Source of the DNA: MAG-120531 sp963934855
GTDB taxonomy: Bacteria; Bacteroidota; Bacteroidia; Flavobacteriales; Flavobacteriaceae
DNA length: 64,000 nt
NCBI GenBank assembly: GCA_963934855.1
Contig: CAWWAC010000001.1
Coordinates: forward strand, 124,001-188,000
Direction: 5' to 3'
The notes beneath the pieces were generated by a model. The model was not told the origin of the DNA, ran no database searches, and saw only the letters and a list, made by a program, of their open reading frames with translations. This document shows, one piece after another, positions 32,302 to 39,106 of the stretch (positions are counted from its first letter, which is position 1; each line of letters starts with the position of its first letter). Position numbers and translations under genes: made by a program.

Positions 32302-33558
32302 ATGAAAATACTTATTAAAGCAGCTACCCTAGTAAATACTTCTCTTCCAGAATTTCATTTAAAAAAAGTAGATGTAGCCATCCAAAACGGTCTTATCTAC
32401 AAAATTGAAAAACAGATTACAGGCTTTGACGCAGATAAAACTTTAGAAATAGAGGGCTTGCATTTTTCTGCAGGTTGGCTAGACAGTGGAATTAGCATAG
32501 GAGAGCCTGGTTTTGAATCTAGAGAAACACTTAAAAACGGAATTCTAACTGCTGCTAAAAGTGGTTTCACGGCTGTTGTGCTCAATACAAATACAGACCC
32601 AGTTCCAGACCAGCAAAACGCTATAGGTTTTATAAAAAACGCTACTGCTCAATCTCCCATTCACGTGTTCCCATTAGGGACCTTAAGTAAGGGAGCTAAG
32701 GGTTTGGACCTTGCAGAGTTGTTTGACATGAAAAGGCAAGGCGCTTTGGCTTTCTATGACTACAAACGCGCCATAGAAAACCCAAATCTCTTAAAAATAG
32801 CCTTACAATACAGCCAATCTTTTGGAGGCCTGGTGTACAGTTTCCCTCAGACCAACAAACTTACCAACCTAGGGGTAGCTCACGAAGGCATTGTGGCCAC
32901 ACAATTAGGCTTAAAAGCTAATCCAAGCCTTTCAGAACACTTACAAATTCAAAGAGATCTACACATACTTAGGTACGCAGGCGGTAAGCTTCATATTCCT
33001 ACCATCTCTACTAAAGAAAGTGTGGCTCTTATTAAGGAAGCTAAAATAGAAGGCTTAGACGTGAGTTGTAGTGTGTCACTACACCATCTTTGGGCCAATG
33101 AAGAAGCGCTAATAAATTTCGACACCAACACAAAACTACTGCCGCCTCTAAGGGCTAAAGAAGACCAAATAGCTTTACAAAAAGGACTTTTAGAAGGCGA
33201 TATAGATTTTGTTACTACCGATCACAACCCACTAGACATTGAACTTAAAAATGTAGTTTTTGACCATGCAGAAGCGGGTTCTCTTGGGCTTGAAGCCGCT
33301 TTTGGAGTCTTAAATACTATCTATAGTACAGTACAAGCCATAGAAATTTTAAGCAGAGGTTATGAAAGATACGGTATAGAAAGACCTTCTTTAGGTATTG
33401 GCTCTAAAGCCAGTATTTCCTTATTTAACCCTTTACAATTTTACACTCAAAGCTTAACTGACTTATATTCAAGCTCTAAAAATAGCCTGTACTTAGGCAG
33501 CCATTTGAAGGGAAGGGCTTTAGGAAGCATCGCTAATAACCACTTGACACTTATATAA
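32302..33558 (+). CDS. Dihydroorotase homologue lacking metal ligands
   Basis: A 418-residue amidohydrolase-superfamily protein with the dihydroorotase layout (DVAIQNGLIYKIEK at the start; TTDHNP, about 310; C-terminal metabolite-domain ISLFNPLQ). The normal zinc motif PGxxDxHxHxREPG reads AGWLDSGISIGEPG (57-70), so both His and the substrate-binding Arg are missing. HISHVST-like His is LHIPTIST (one His kept), and the region that usually holds HxED is YSFPQTN. Only the Asp in TTDHNP remains. It is thus probably catalytically inactive, like PyrX that supports aspartate transcarbamoylase. The same replacement is, as I recall, common in Flavobacteriaceae. Neighbours give no pyrimidine link. Confidence 0.86.
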   Translation: MKILIKAATLVNTSLPEFHLKKVDVAIQNGLIYKIEKQITGFDADKTLEIEGLHFSAGWLDSGISIGEPGFESRETLKNGILTAAKSGFTAVVLNTNTDPVPDQQNAIGFIKNATAQSPIHVFPLGTLSKGAKGLDLAELFDMKRQGALAFYDYKRAIENPNLLKIALQYSQSFGGLVYSFPQTNKLTNLGVAHEGIVATQLGLKANPSLSEHLQIQRDLHILRYAGGKLHIPTISTKESVALIKEAKIEGLDVSCSVSLHHLWANEEALINFDTNTKLLPPLRAKEDQIALQKGLLEGDIDFVTTDHNPLDIELKNVVFDHAEAGSLGLEAAFGVLNTIYSTVQAIEILSRGYERYGIERPSLGIGSKASISLFNPLQFYTQSLTDLYSSSKNSLYLGSHLKGRALGSIANNHLTLI

Positions 33559-33888
33559 ATGAATACCCAAGAAAATGTTTCTGGACAAAAAGTAGCCATT
33601 ATTAGCTATTTCACAATTATTGGTGCTATTATAGCCATTAGCATGAACAACAACACACCCGAAAAATTTTCCAGATTTCATGTAAGACAGGCCTTTGGTA
33701 TTCACCTATTGTTTCATGGTTTTGCCTTGTTTATAAGTCAATGGTTTCATGAATTTGCGTTAGCAGGACTCTATGGCATGTATTTATTATTATGGGGTTT
33801 TGGATTTTGGAGTGCGCTACAAGGGACCCAAAAACTACTTCCAATCATTGGAAACTATTTCCAAAAATGGTTCACATTTATCAAATAA
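33559..33888 (+). CDS. Small membrane protein, DUF4870-like
   Basis: A 109-residue protein with about three hydrophobic segments (KVAIISYFTIIGAIIAISM, QAFGIHLLFHGFALFIS, LAGLYGMYLLLWGFGFWSAL), resembling the DUF4870/import-component family. NNNTPEKFSRFHVRQAFGIHL matches that family's conserved loop between segments. Function unknown. It starts directly after the dihydroorotase-homologue stop and is 3 bp ahead of the esterase, so all three form an operon. Confidence 0.83.
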   Translation: MNTQENVSGQKVAIISYFTIIGAIIAISMNNNTPEKFSRFHVRQAFGIHLLFHGFALFISQWFHEFALAGLYGMYLLLWGFGFWSALQGTQKLLPIIGNYFQKWFTFIK

Positions 33889-33891
33889 TTT

Positions 33892-34554
33892 ATGAGTGTA
33901 AATACACTGCATTATATCAAAAGACCTGCTAAAGAAGGTCTTGATAATCCAAAACCTATTTTTCTAATTCATGGTTACGGCAGTGATGAAAATGATTTAT
34001 TTGCCTTTGCAGAGTCACTTCCAAACCACTATTATATTATATCTGTAAGAGCTCCTTACGCCATGCAGCCTTTTGGAAATGCCTGGTATGCCATTAATTT
34101 TGATGCAGAAAAAGGAAAATGGTCAGACTTAGAGCAGGCTAGAAGTTCTAGAGATCTTTTACATGATTTTATTAAGGCTGCTTGTGAAAAGTACCACTTA
34201 GACACTAGTTATATAAGCCTCCTTGGATTTAGTCAAGGAAGTATTATAAGTTTTGCATTGGGTTTACAATACCCAGAAGCTTATAAAAACTTAATCTGTT
34301 TAAGTGGTTATTTAAATGAGGCACTATTTGATGGAAAAACAGACAAGTCTGCTTATAAAAACCTTAGGGTCTTTGCCTCACATGGTACACAGGACCAGGT
34401 GGTGCCATATGAATGGGGCGCTAATTCACCAGTACTTTTAAATACTATGGGTATTGAGAATGAATTTAAGAGCTATCCTATTGGTCACGGGGTCTCTCCT
34501 CAGAATTTCTCAGATCTTTTACACTGGCTTAATTCTTCTTCCAAAGCTTTATAA
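33892..34554 (+). CDS. Phospholipase/carboxylesterase-type alpha/beta hydrolase
   Basis: A 220-residue cytoplasmic-type esterase. Oxyanion loop FLIHGYGSDENDL, nucleophile in LLGFSQGSIISFALG (about 110-124), Asp in ASHGTQDQVVPYEWG and His in YPIGHGVSP match the carboxylesterase family 2/YpfH-like group. No signal peptide is visible. The C-terminus overlaps the end of a minus-strand gene by about 55 bp. Substrate unknown. Confidence 0.92.
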   Translation: MSVNTLHYIKRPAKEGLDNPKPIFLIHGYGSDENDLFAFAESLPNHYYIISVRAPYAMQPFGNAWYAINFDAEKGKWSDLEQARSSRDLLHDFIKAACEKYHLDTSYISLLGFSQGSIISFALGLQYPEAYKNLICLSGYLNEALFDGKTDKSAYKNLRVFASHGTQDQVVPYEWGANSPVLLNTMGIENEFKSYPIGHGVSPQNFSDLLHWLNSSSKAL

Positions 34555-34706
34555 TCAAGCTCTAATTTAGTGTTTTTTTCTTCTTTTTCTTTGTATTTCT
34601 GAAACGCTGCTTGGGTGTTTTCTACATAATTTGCAGCACTCTTGTACTGATATAAAGAGATTAAAGCTGTAAAAACAAACAGATACATAAAAATCCTAGA
34701 CTTCAT
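34500..34706 (-). CDS. Small membrane-anchored coiled-coil protein
   Basis: A 68-residue open frame. One N-terminal membrane segment (about 5-20, IFMYLFVFTALISLYQY) is followed by a charged, probably coiled-coil helix (AAFQKYKEKEEKNTKLELDYKALEEELSQ). The composition is coherent, the start is an ATG 2 bp before the upstream MBL gene's stop, and the frame overlaps the esterase end by 55 bp. I think it is real, but with no homologue to hand its status rests on composition and position. Confidence 0.6.
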   Translation of the reverse strand: MKSRIFMYLFVFTALISLYQYKSAANYVENTQAAFQKYKEKEEKNTKLELDYKALEEELSQCKRSEKF

Positions 34707-34708
34707 AG

Positions 34709-35473
34709 TTATAGTTTTATAGTGAGGGTGTCATAGGCAAGAAACACGTTTTTTGGCAGTGTTTTACTAACCTCTTCATGAAAGCCTAAATGATGGCTAA
34801 TATGTGTAAAATAGGTTATTTGTGCATTTACCTCTACTGCAAAAGCAAGAGCCTCTTCTAGGTTAAAATGACTGTGATGTGGCTCATTTCTGAGGGCATT
34901 TACAACCAAAACTTTTAAGTTTTTTAGTTTATCTTTCTGAGCTTTTTTTATGCTTTTTATATCTGTGAGATAGGCAAATTCCTCTATTTTAAAACCAAAT
35001 ACCTGTAGATTATTATGAGCCGCATTGATAGGAATAATTTGCTTACCCCCTATTTCAAAGGAAATGTTCTTCCTAATCCTATTAATATTTACAGATGGGG
35101 CTCCTAGATATTTATTGTGGGGCTCAAATATATAGTCAAAACGTTTTTTTAAGGCTTTTATAACTCTTTTGTGTCCATAAATAGGAATGGCTCCTTGTTT
35201 AAAAAAAAAAGGTCTTATATCATCTATTCCAGCAGTGTGGTCTGCGTGTTCATGCGTAAACAAAATACCATCTAATGAAAGGGGTGCTGCTTGGAGCATT
35301 TGTTCCCTAAAATCTGGTCCACAATCAATTACAAGATTATAATTTTCCCATGAGATAAGCACTGATACTCTCAGCCTTTTGTCTTTTGTATTTGAACTTA
35401 AACAAACCGGATGGTTGCTTCCAATTACTGGAATTCCCTGTGAGGTACCTGTACCTAAAAATTGAATCTTCAA
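34709..35473 (-). CDS. MBL-fold metallo-hydrolase (TTG start)
   Basis: A 254-residue metallo-beta-lactamase-fold hydrolase of the PhnP/RNase Z-like subgroup. FLGTGTSQGIPVIG at the N-terminus, THEHADHTAGIDDIR (about 74-88) for the two-metal site, AAHNNLQVFGFKIE, YLTDIK and the His-rich HISHHLGFHEE. No ATG exists between the upstream stop and this conserved start, and the TTG at 35473 gives MKIQFLGTGTSQG, matching homologues exactly, so initiation is by TTG. A TAAATTTG box lies 17 bp upstream. The substrate is unknown; phosphodiesters are typical. Confidence 0.92.
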   Translation of the reverse strand: MKIQFLGTGTSQGIPVIGSNHPVCLSSNTKDKRLRVSVLISWENYNLVIDCGPDFREQMLQAAPLSLDGILFTHEHADHTAGIDDIRPFFFKQGAIPIYGHKRVIKALKKRFDYIFEPHNKYLGAPSVNINRIRKNISFEIGGKQIIPINAAHNNLQVFGFKIEEFAYLTDIKSIKKAQKDKLKNLKVLVVNALRNEPHHSHFNLEEALAFAVEVNAQITYFTHISHHLGFHEEVSKTLPKNVFLAYDTLTIKL

Positions 35474-35489
35474 AAGCTTTAATTTTTGA

Positions 35490-35497
35490 CAAATTTA
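35490..35497 (-). promoter_or_regulatory. Candidate -7 box of the MBL gene
   Basis: Minus-strand TAAATTTG matches TAnnTTTG; transcription would begin about 10 bases ahead of the TTG start codon at 35473, which supports that start. Confidence 0.45.
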
Positions 35498-35531
35498 TGA
35501 TATAAATAGAGAATAGCTCCCACAATCTTTT

Positions 35532-35539
35532 TAACTTTG
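35532..35539 (+). promoter_or_regulatory. Candidate -7 box of the 483-residue protein gene
   Basis: TAACTTTG matches the Bacteroidota -7 consensus 20 bp before the ATG at 35560. No TTG is seen 17-23 bp upstream, so this is tentative. Confidence 0.4.
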
Positions 35540-35559
35540 TTAGAAATTAAACTTTAGGC

Positions 35560-37011
35560 ATGGCATCTGTTTTAAAAAAAGAAACTGCTTTCGAAAATAT
35601 ACCGTCAATAAAAGCTAAAACGCTTAGAATTAACCTCAATCCTGATATTTACGGTACTTTTTCAGAAGTTGGTGCAGGGCAAGAAACTGCCAGACATTTT
35701 TTTAGAGCAGGTGGCGCATCGGGTACCATTGCAAAAGCTATGAGTGCCTATGACAAGGACTTTAGTGACGCTATTTACGGTATTGAAAATGACGGTAGAT
35801 ACGTAACACAACCTAGGTTGCAGAAAATGCTCTCTTACGAAATAGGCCTTATGGAAGAGCGTATTAGTAGAAAATCTCACCCAGATAGGTTGTTTTTCTC
35901 TTATGCCAATACAGTAGCCACCATAGATTTTGCAAAAAAATTTAAAGGCCACGGATGGGTAGGAATAAAGTTTCAATTAGATGCCCACCAGAAAGAACTA
36001 GATGAAATTATTCTTCATGTGCGTTTTAAGCAAAATGAAGTCAGACTCCAACAAGAAACCTTAGGGGTCTTAGGAGTAAATTTAATTTATGGTGCTTTCT
36101 ATAAATATAACAACCCTAAAAAGCTTCTTAAATATTTATTGGACCACATAGAAAAAGACATTCTAGAAATAGACATGATTAATTTCTCTGGTCCCAATTT
36201 TAAAGAAGTAGACAACAGGCTTATGAGTTTGCAACTCATAAAAAACAACATGACAGACGCAGTTATGTTTGGCCCAGATGGAAACAATTTACTTCCTGCA
36301 GCTTTGCTTTACAAAAAAAATATCTTGGCGCTTAGGGGTAGTTTCAGACCTGTAACCAAGGTGAATATGGATATGTTTGAAAAGTCTTATGACATTTTTA
36401 TAAAAGAATCTACCGTAGATCCAGACAATACCATAGTGATTTTTGAAATCACGCTTTCTAATTTAAAAGCTTCCGGGGAAATAGATGAGCAAGATTTTAT
36501 GGACAGAGCAGAACTTCTTTGCTCTTTAGGCCATACGGTATTGATTTCAAAATTCCAGGAATACTATAAATTAGTAGAGTACTTTAGTAACTATACCAAG
36601 TCTAAAATTGGACTGACCATGGGCGTCAACAACCTAGTAGATATTTTTGATGAAAAGTATTACAGACATTTAAGTGGTGGTATTTTAGAAGCATTTGGAA
36701 AACTTTTCTTTAAGGATTTGAAAGTTTATTTATATCCAATGAAAAACGAGAACACTGGCGAAATCATGACGTCTAACTCCGTTAAAGTGCATCCTAGAAT
36801 GAAAGAATTGTACAAATTCTTTAAATACAATGGCAAAGTAATGGATATTATTGACTACGACCCTGAGGTGCTCGATATTTTTTCTAGAAAAGTATTAGAA
36901 CAAATTACCAGTAATAAAACTGGCTGGGAAGATGAGTTGCCAACGGGTATTGCAGAGATTATCAAAAAAAAGGAACTATTTCAAAGAAAAGAAGATATAG
37001 TAAAGGCATAA
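35560..37011 (+). CDS. Conserved 483-residue protein of unknown function
   Basis: A soluble 483-residue protein with no signal peptide. The N-terminal part RINLNPDIYGTFSEVGAGQETARHFFRAGG and SGTIAKAMSAYDKDFSDAIYG are strikingly conserved-looking and glycine-rich. I recall similar Bacteroidota proteins labelled nicotinate-nucleotide adenylyltransferase, but there is no HxGH nucleotidyltransferase motif, so I treat that as unsupported. The middle (HVRFKQNEVRLQQETLGVLGVNLIYGAFY) and late (SKFQEYYKLVEYFSNYTKSKIGLTMGVNNL) parts suggest a folded multi-domain enzyme or scaffold. It stands alone between divergent MBL and convergent bcp genes. Confidence 0.85.
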   Translation: MASVLKKETAFENIPSIKAKTLRINLNPDIYGTFSEVGAGQETARHFFRAGGASGTIAKAMSAYDKDFSDAIYGIENDGRYVTQPRLQKMLSYEIGLMEERISRKSHPDRLFFSYANTVATIDFAKKFKGHGWVGIKFQLDAHQKELDEIILHVRFKQNEVRLQQETLGVLGVNLIYGAFYKYNNPKKLLKYLLDHIEKDILEIDMINFSGPNFKEVDNRLMSLQLIKNNMTDAVMFGPDGNNLLPAALLYKKNILALRGSFRPVTKVNMDMFEKSYDIFIKESTVDPDNTIVIFEITLSNLKASGEIDEQDFMDRAELLCSLGHTVLISKFQEYYKLVEYFSNYTKSKIGLTMGVNNLVDIFDEKYYRHLSGGILEAFGKLFFKDLKVYLYPMKNENTGEIMTSNSVKVHPRMKELYKFFKYNGKVMDIIDYDPEVLDIFSRKVLEQITSNKTGWEDELPTGIAEIIKKKELFQRKEDIVKA

Positions 37012-37042
37012 AAAAGGACTAGAAATATCACCTTTCTTTTTT
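37010..37042. terminator. Weak convergent hairpin between the unknown gene and bcp
   Basis: AAAAAAGG (37010-37017) pairs with CCTTTCTTTTTT (37031-37042) with one bulged C and a 13-base loop; T-run on both strands. Fits a shared terminator for the two converging genes. Confidence 0.38.
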
Positions 37043-37048
37043 ATAAAA

Positions 37049-37498
37049 CTACTCTAGTATTTGAGCTGCGTGATCCTTGGTTTGCACCTTATTAATTACC
37101 TTTATAACCCTTCCATTCTCTATGACAAAGGTCATTCTATGAATGCCGTCATATTCCTTACCCATAAATTTTTTTGGCCCCCATACACCAAAAGCTTCTA
37201 AAACTACTTTTTCTGTGTCTGCTAAAAGCGGAAATGGAAATTGATATTTATCTTTAAAACTAGCCTGTTTCTTCTGATCATCGGCGCTTACACCAACAAT
37301 ATCAAATCCCTGTACTTTTAGTTCGCTATAATGGTCTCTTAAATTACAGGCCTCTGTTGTACAGCCGGGTGTATTGGCCTTGGGATAGAAAAATACAATC
37401 AATTTTGTATTTTGGTAATCAGATAAAATAAAAGGCTTGCCAGACTGGTCAAGGACAGAGAAATTTGGAACGCTATCCCCTACTTGGAGTGTTTTCAT
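37049..37498 (-). CDS. bcp: Thioredoxin-dependent thiol peroxidase (Bcp/PrxQ)
   Basis: A 149-residue peroxiredoxin reducing hydrogen peroxide and organic hydroperoxides with thioredoxin. The peroxidatic Cys46 is in NTPGCTTEACNLRD and the resolving Cys51 sits five residues later, the PrxQ pattern. FFYPKANTPGC and YDGIHRMTFVIE are family motifs. Start at the ATG at 37498 (MKTLQVGD); an upstream GTG would add ten unlike residues. The gene converges with the unknown gene and is divergent from nth. Confidence 0.96.
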   Translation of the reverse strand: MKTLQVGDSVPNFSVLDQSGKPFILSDYQNTKLIVFFYPKANTPGCTTEACNLRDHYSELKVQGFDIVGVSADDQKKQASFKDKYQFPFPLLADTEKVVLEAFGVWGPKKFMGKEYDGIHRMTFVIENGRVIKVINKVQTKDHAAQILE

Positions 37499-37602
37499 GA
37501 AATAATTTTTTATTTGCCTAGGCACAGATATTAAAGAGTAAAATGACAGATTAACTATCTTTACATAGCCGGGTTAAACATTTTATATAAAAGTACTCAA
37601 AA

Positions 37603-38253
37603 ATGACCAAATTAGAAAAGGTATCCTTTGTTATAGAGACATTACAAAACTTATATCCAGAAATTCCCATACCCTTAGACCACAAAGATCCTTATACGCT
37701 TTTAATAGCGGTACTGCTCTCTGCTCAAAGTACAGATGTGAGGGTTAATAAAATAACTCCATTATTATTTTCCAAGGCAGATAATCCATACGATATGATT
37801 ACAATGAGTGTAGAAGAAATAAGAGATATTATAAGGCCAGTTGGACTCTCTCCTATGAAATCTAAAGGAATTTGGGGGCTGTCTAAAATGTTGGTAGAGG
37901 CCCACAATGGGGAGGTTCCTAAAGACCTTAAAACCCTAGAGACATTTCCGGCTGTGGGTCATAAAACTGCCAGTGTAGTAGTTTCCCAAGCTTTTGGCAT
38001 TCCTGCCTTCCCAGTAGATACTCATATTCACAGATTGCTCTACAGATGGGGTTTTACAAATGGTAAAAATGTGGTGCAAACAGAGAGAGACGCTAAAAGA
38101 CTTTTTCCAAAAGAAATATGGAATGATTTACACTTGCAAATTATTTGGTATGGTAGACAATATTCTCCAGCTAGGGGCTGGGATTTAGAAAAAGACGTGA
38201 TTACTAAAACTATAGGGAGAAAAACAGTAATAGCTAGCTATTATAAAAAGTAG
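37603..38253 (+). CDS. nth: Endonuclease III-family DNA glycosylase without iron-sulfur cysteines
   Basis: A 216-residue bifunctional base-excision glycosylase/AP lyase. Helix-hairpin-helix ETFPAVGHKTASVVVSQAFG, catalytic Lys121 (in GHKTAS) and Asp139 (in FPVDTHIHRLL) are at the expected places. The usual C-terminal Cys-x6-Cys-x2-Cys-x5-Cys that holds a [4Fe-4S] cluster is absent: the tail reads WYGRQYSPARGWDLEKDVITKTIG with no Cys, ending IASYYKK. So the enzyme has lost the cluster but kept the active site. Otherwise typical length and start. Confidence 0.93.
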   Translation: MTKLEKVSFVIETLQNLYPEIPIPLDHKDPYTLLIAVLLSAQSTDVRVNKITPLLFSKADNPYDMITMSVEEIRDIIRPVGLSPMKSKGIWGLSKMLVEAHNGEVPKDLKTLETFPAVGHKTASVVVSQAFGIPAFPVDTHIHRLLYRWGFTNGKNVVQTERDAKRLFPKEIWNDLHLQIIWYGRQYSPARGWDLEKDVITKTIGRKTVIASYYKK

Positions 38254-38329
38254 CCCCTTTAGTATTTTTACAAAAATTATATGAGCTAAACCATTGGGCT
38301 TTGAATATATTTTAGGCCTAATTACCTCT

Positions 38330-38914
38330 CTAGCTAGCTAATAAATCTATATGGTTCTCAGAGGCTATCTTTCTCATATTAATAAGGGCATACCTCATTC
38401 TTCCCAAAGCAGTATTAATACTAACTCCTGTCTGCTCTGAAATTTCTTTAAAACTCATTTCCTTAAATATACGCAGAGTCACTACCTCTAACTGATCCAC
38501 TGGTAAGCGCTTAATAATTTTGTGTAAATGGAGTTCTATATGCTCCTGAATCATACCTTCCTCTTTTGTTAATTCTGAGTCTTTCATAGATGAAAAAAGA
38601 GAATACTCTTTTCTTTCATACTGCATAGGCATTCTTTTTAGTCCTCTAAAATGATCAATAACTAAATTATGTGCAATGCGCATGGCCCAAGGTAAAAACT
38701 TACCCTCTTCACTATAGCCGCCAGATTTTAATGTTTTTATGATTTTTAAGAAAGTGTCTTGAACCAAGTCAGAAGCCAAGTCAGAATTCTGAACTTTGGA
38801 ATAAATAAAACGATAAAGTTTAGAGTGATGTCTTTCTACTAAGGTAGATAAGGAGCGTTGTTGTCCCAACAAATAATTACCAACCAATTTTGCGTCTTGT
38901 GTAGCTGTTTTCAT
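38330..38914 (-). CDS. ECF-type RNA polymerase sigma factor
   Basis: A 194-residue sigma-70 family factor. Region 2 (about 15-90: FIYSKVQNSDLASDLVQDTFLKIIK, FLPWAMRIAHNLVIDHFRG) and region 4 (about 135-185: IIKRLPVDQLEVVTLRIFKEMSFKEISEQTGVSINTALGRMRYAL, a helix-turn-helix) are clear. No adjacent anti-sigma factor is seen; the upstream gene is uvrA, divergent. A near-consensus Shine-Dalgarno AAAGGAGG lies 32 bases ahead of the ATG, in an unusual position. Target genes are unknown. Confidence 0.93.
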   Translation of the reverse strand: MKTATQDAKLVGNYLLGQQRSLSTLVERHHSKLYRFIYSKVQNSDLASDLVQDTFLKIIKTLKSGGYSEEGKFLPWAMRIAHNLVIDHFRGLKRMPMQYERKEYSLFSSMKDSELTKEEGMIQEHIELHLHKIIKRLPVDQLEVVTLRIFKEMSFKEISEQTGVSINTALGRMRYALINMRKIASENHIDLLAS

Positions 38915-39106
38915 ACTTATACATTTAAAACATAAACAATCTTGGACCTCCTTTAAATGGCGTCTAATAAAAAGTTCATGAAAGTTAAAAGTATAAGTGT
39001 TCTATAGGCTTTGGTATTAATTATACTATCAAATATATTAAAAAATAGTTGAAAACAACCTATCTTTAAAGCATAATTATTCAATGAAAAGATCTGATGT
39101 CTCCTT

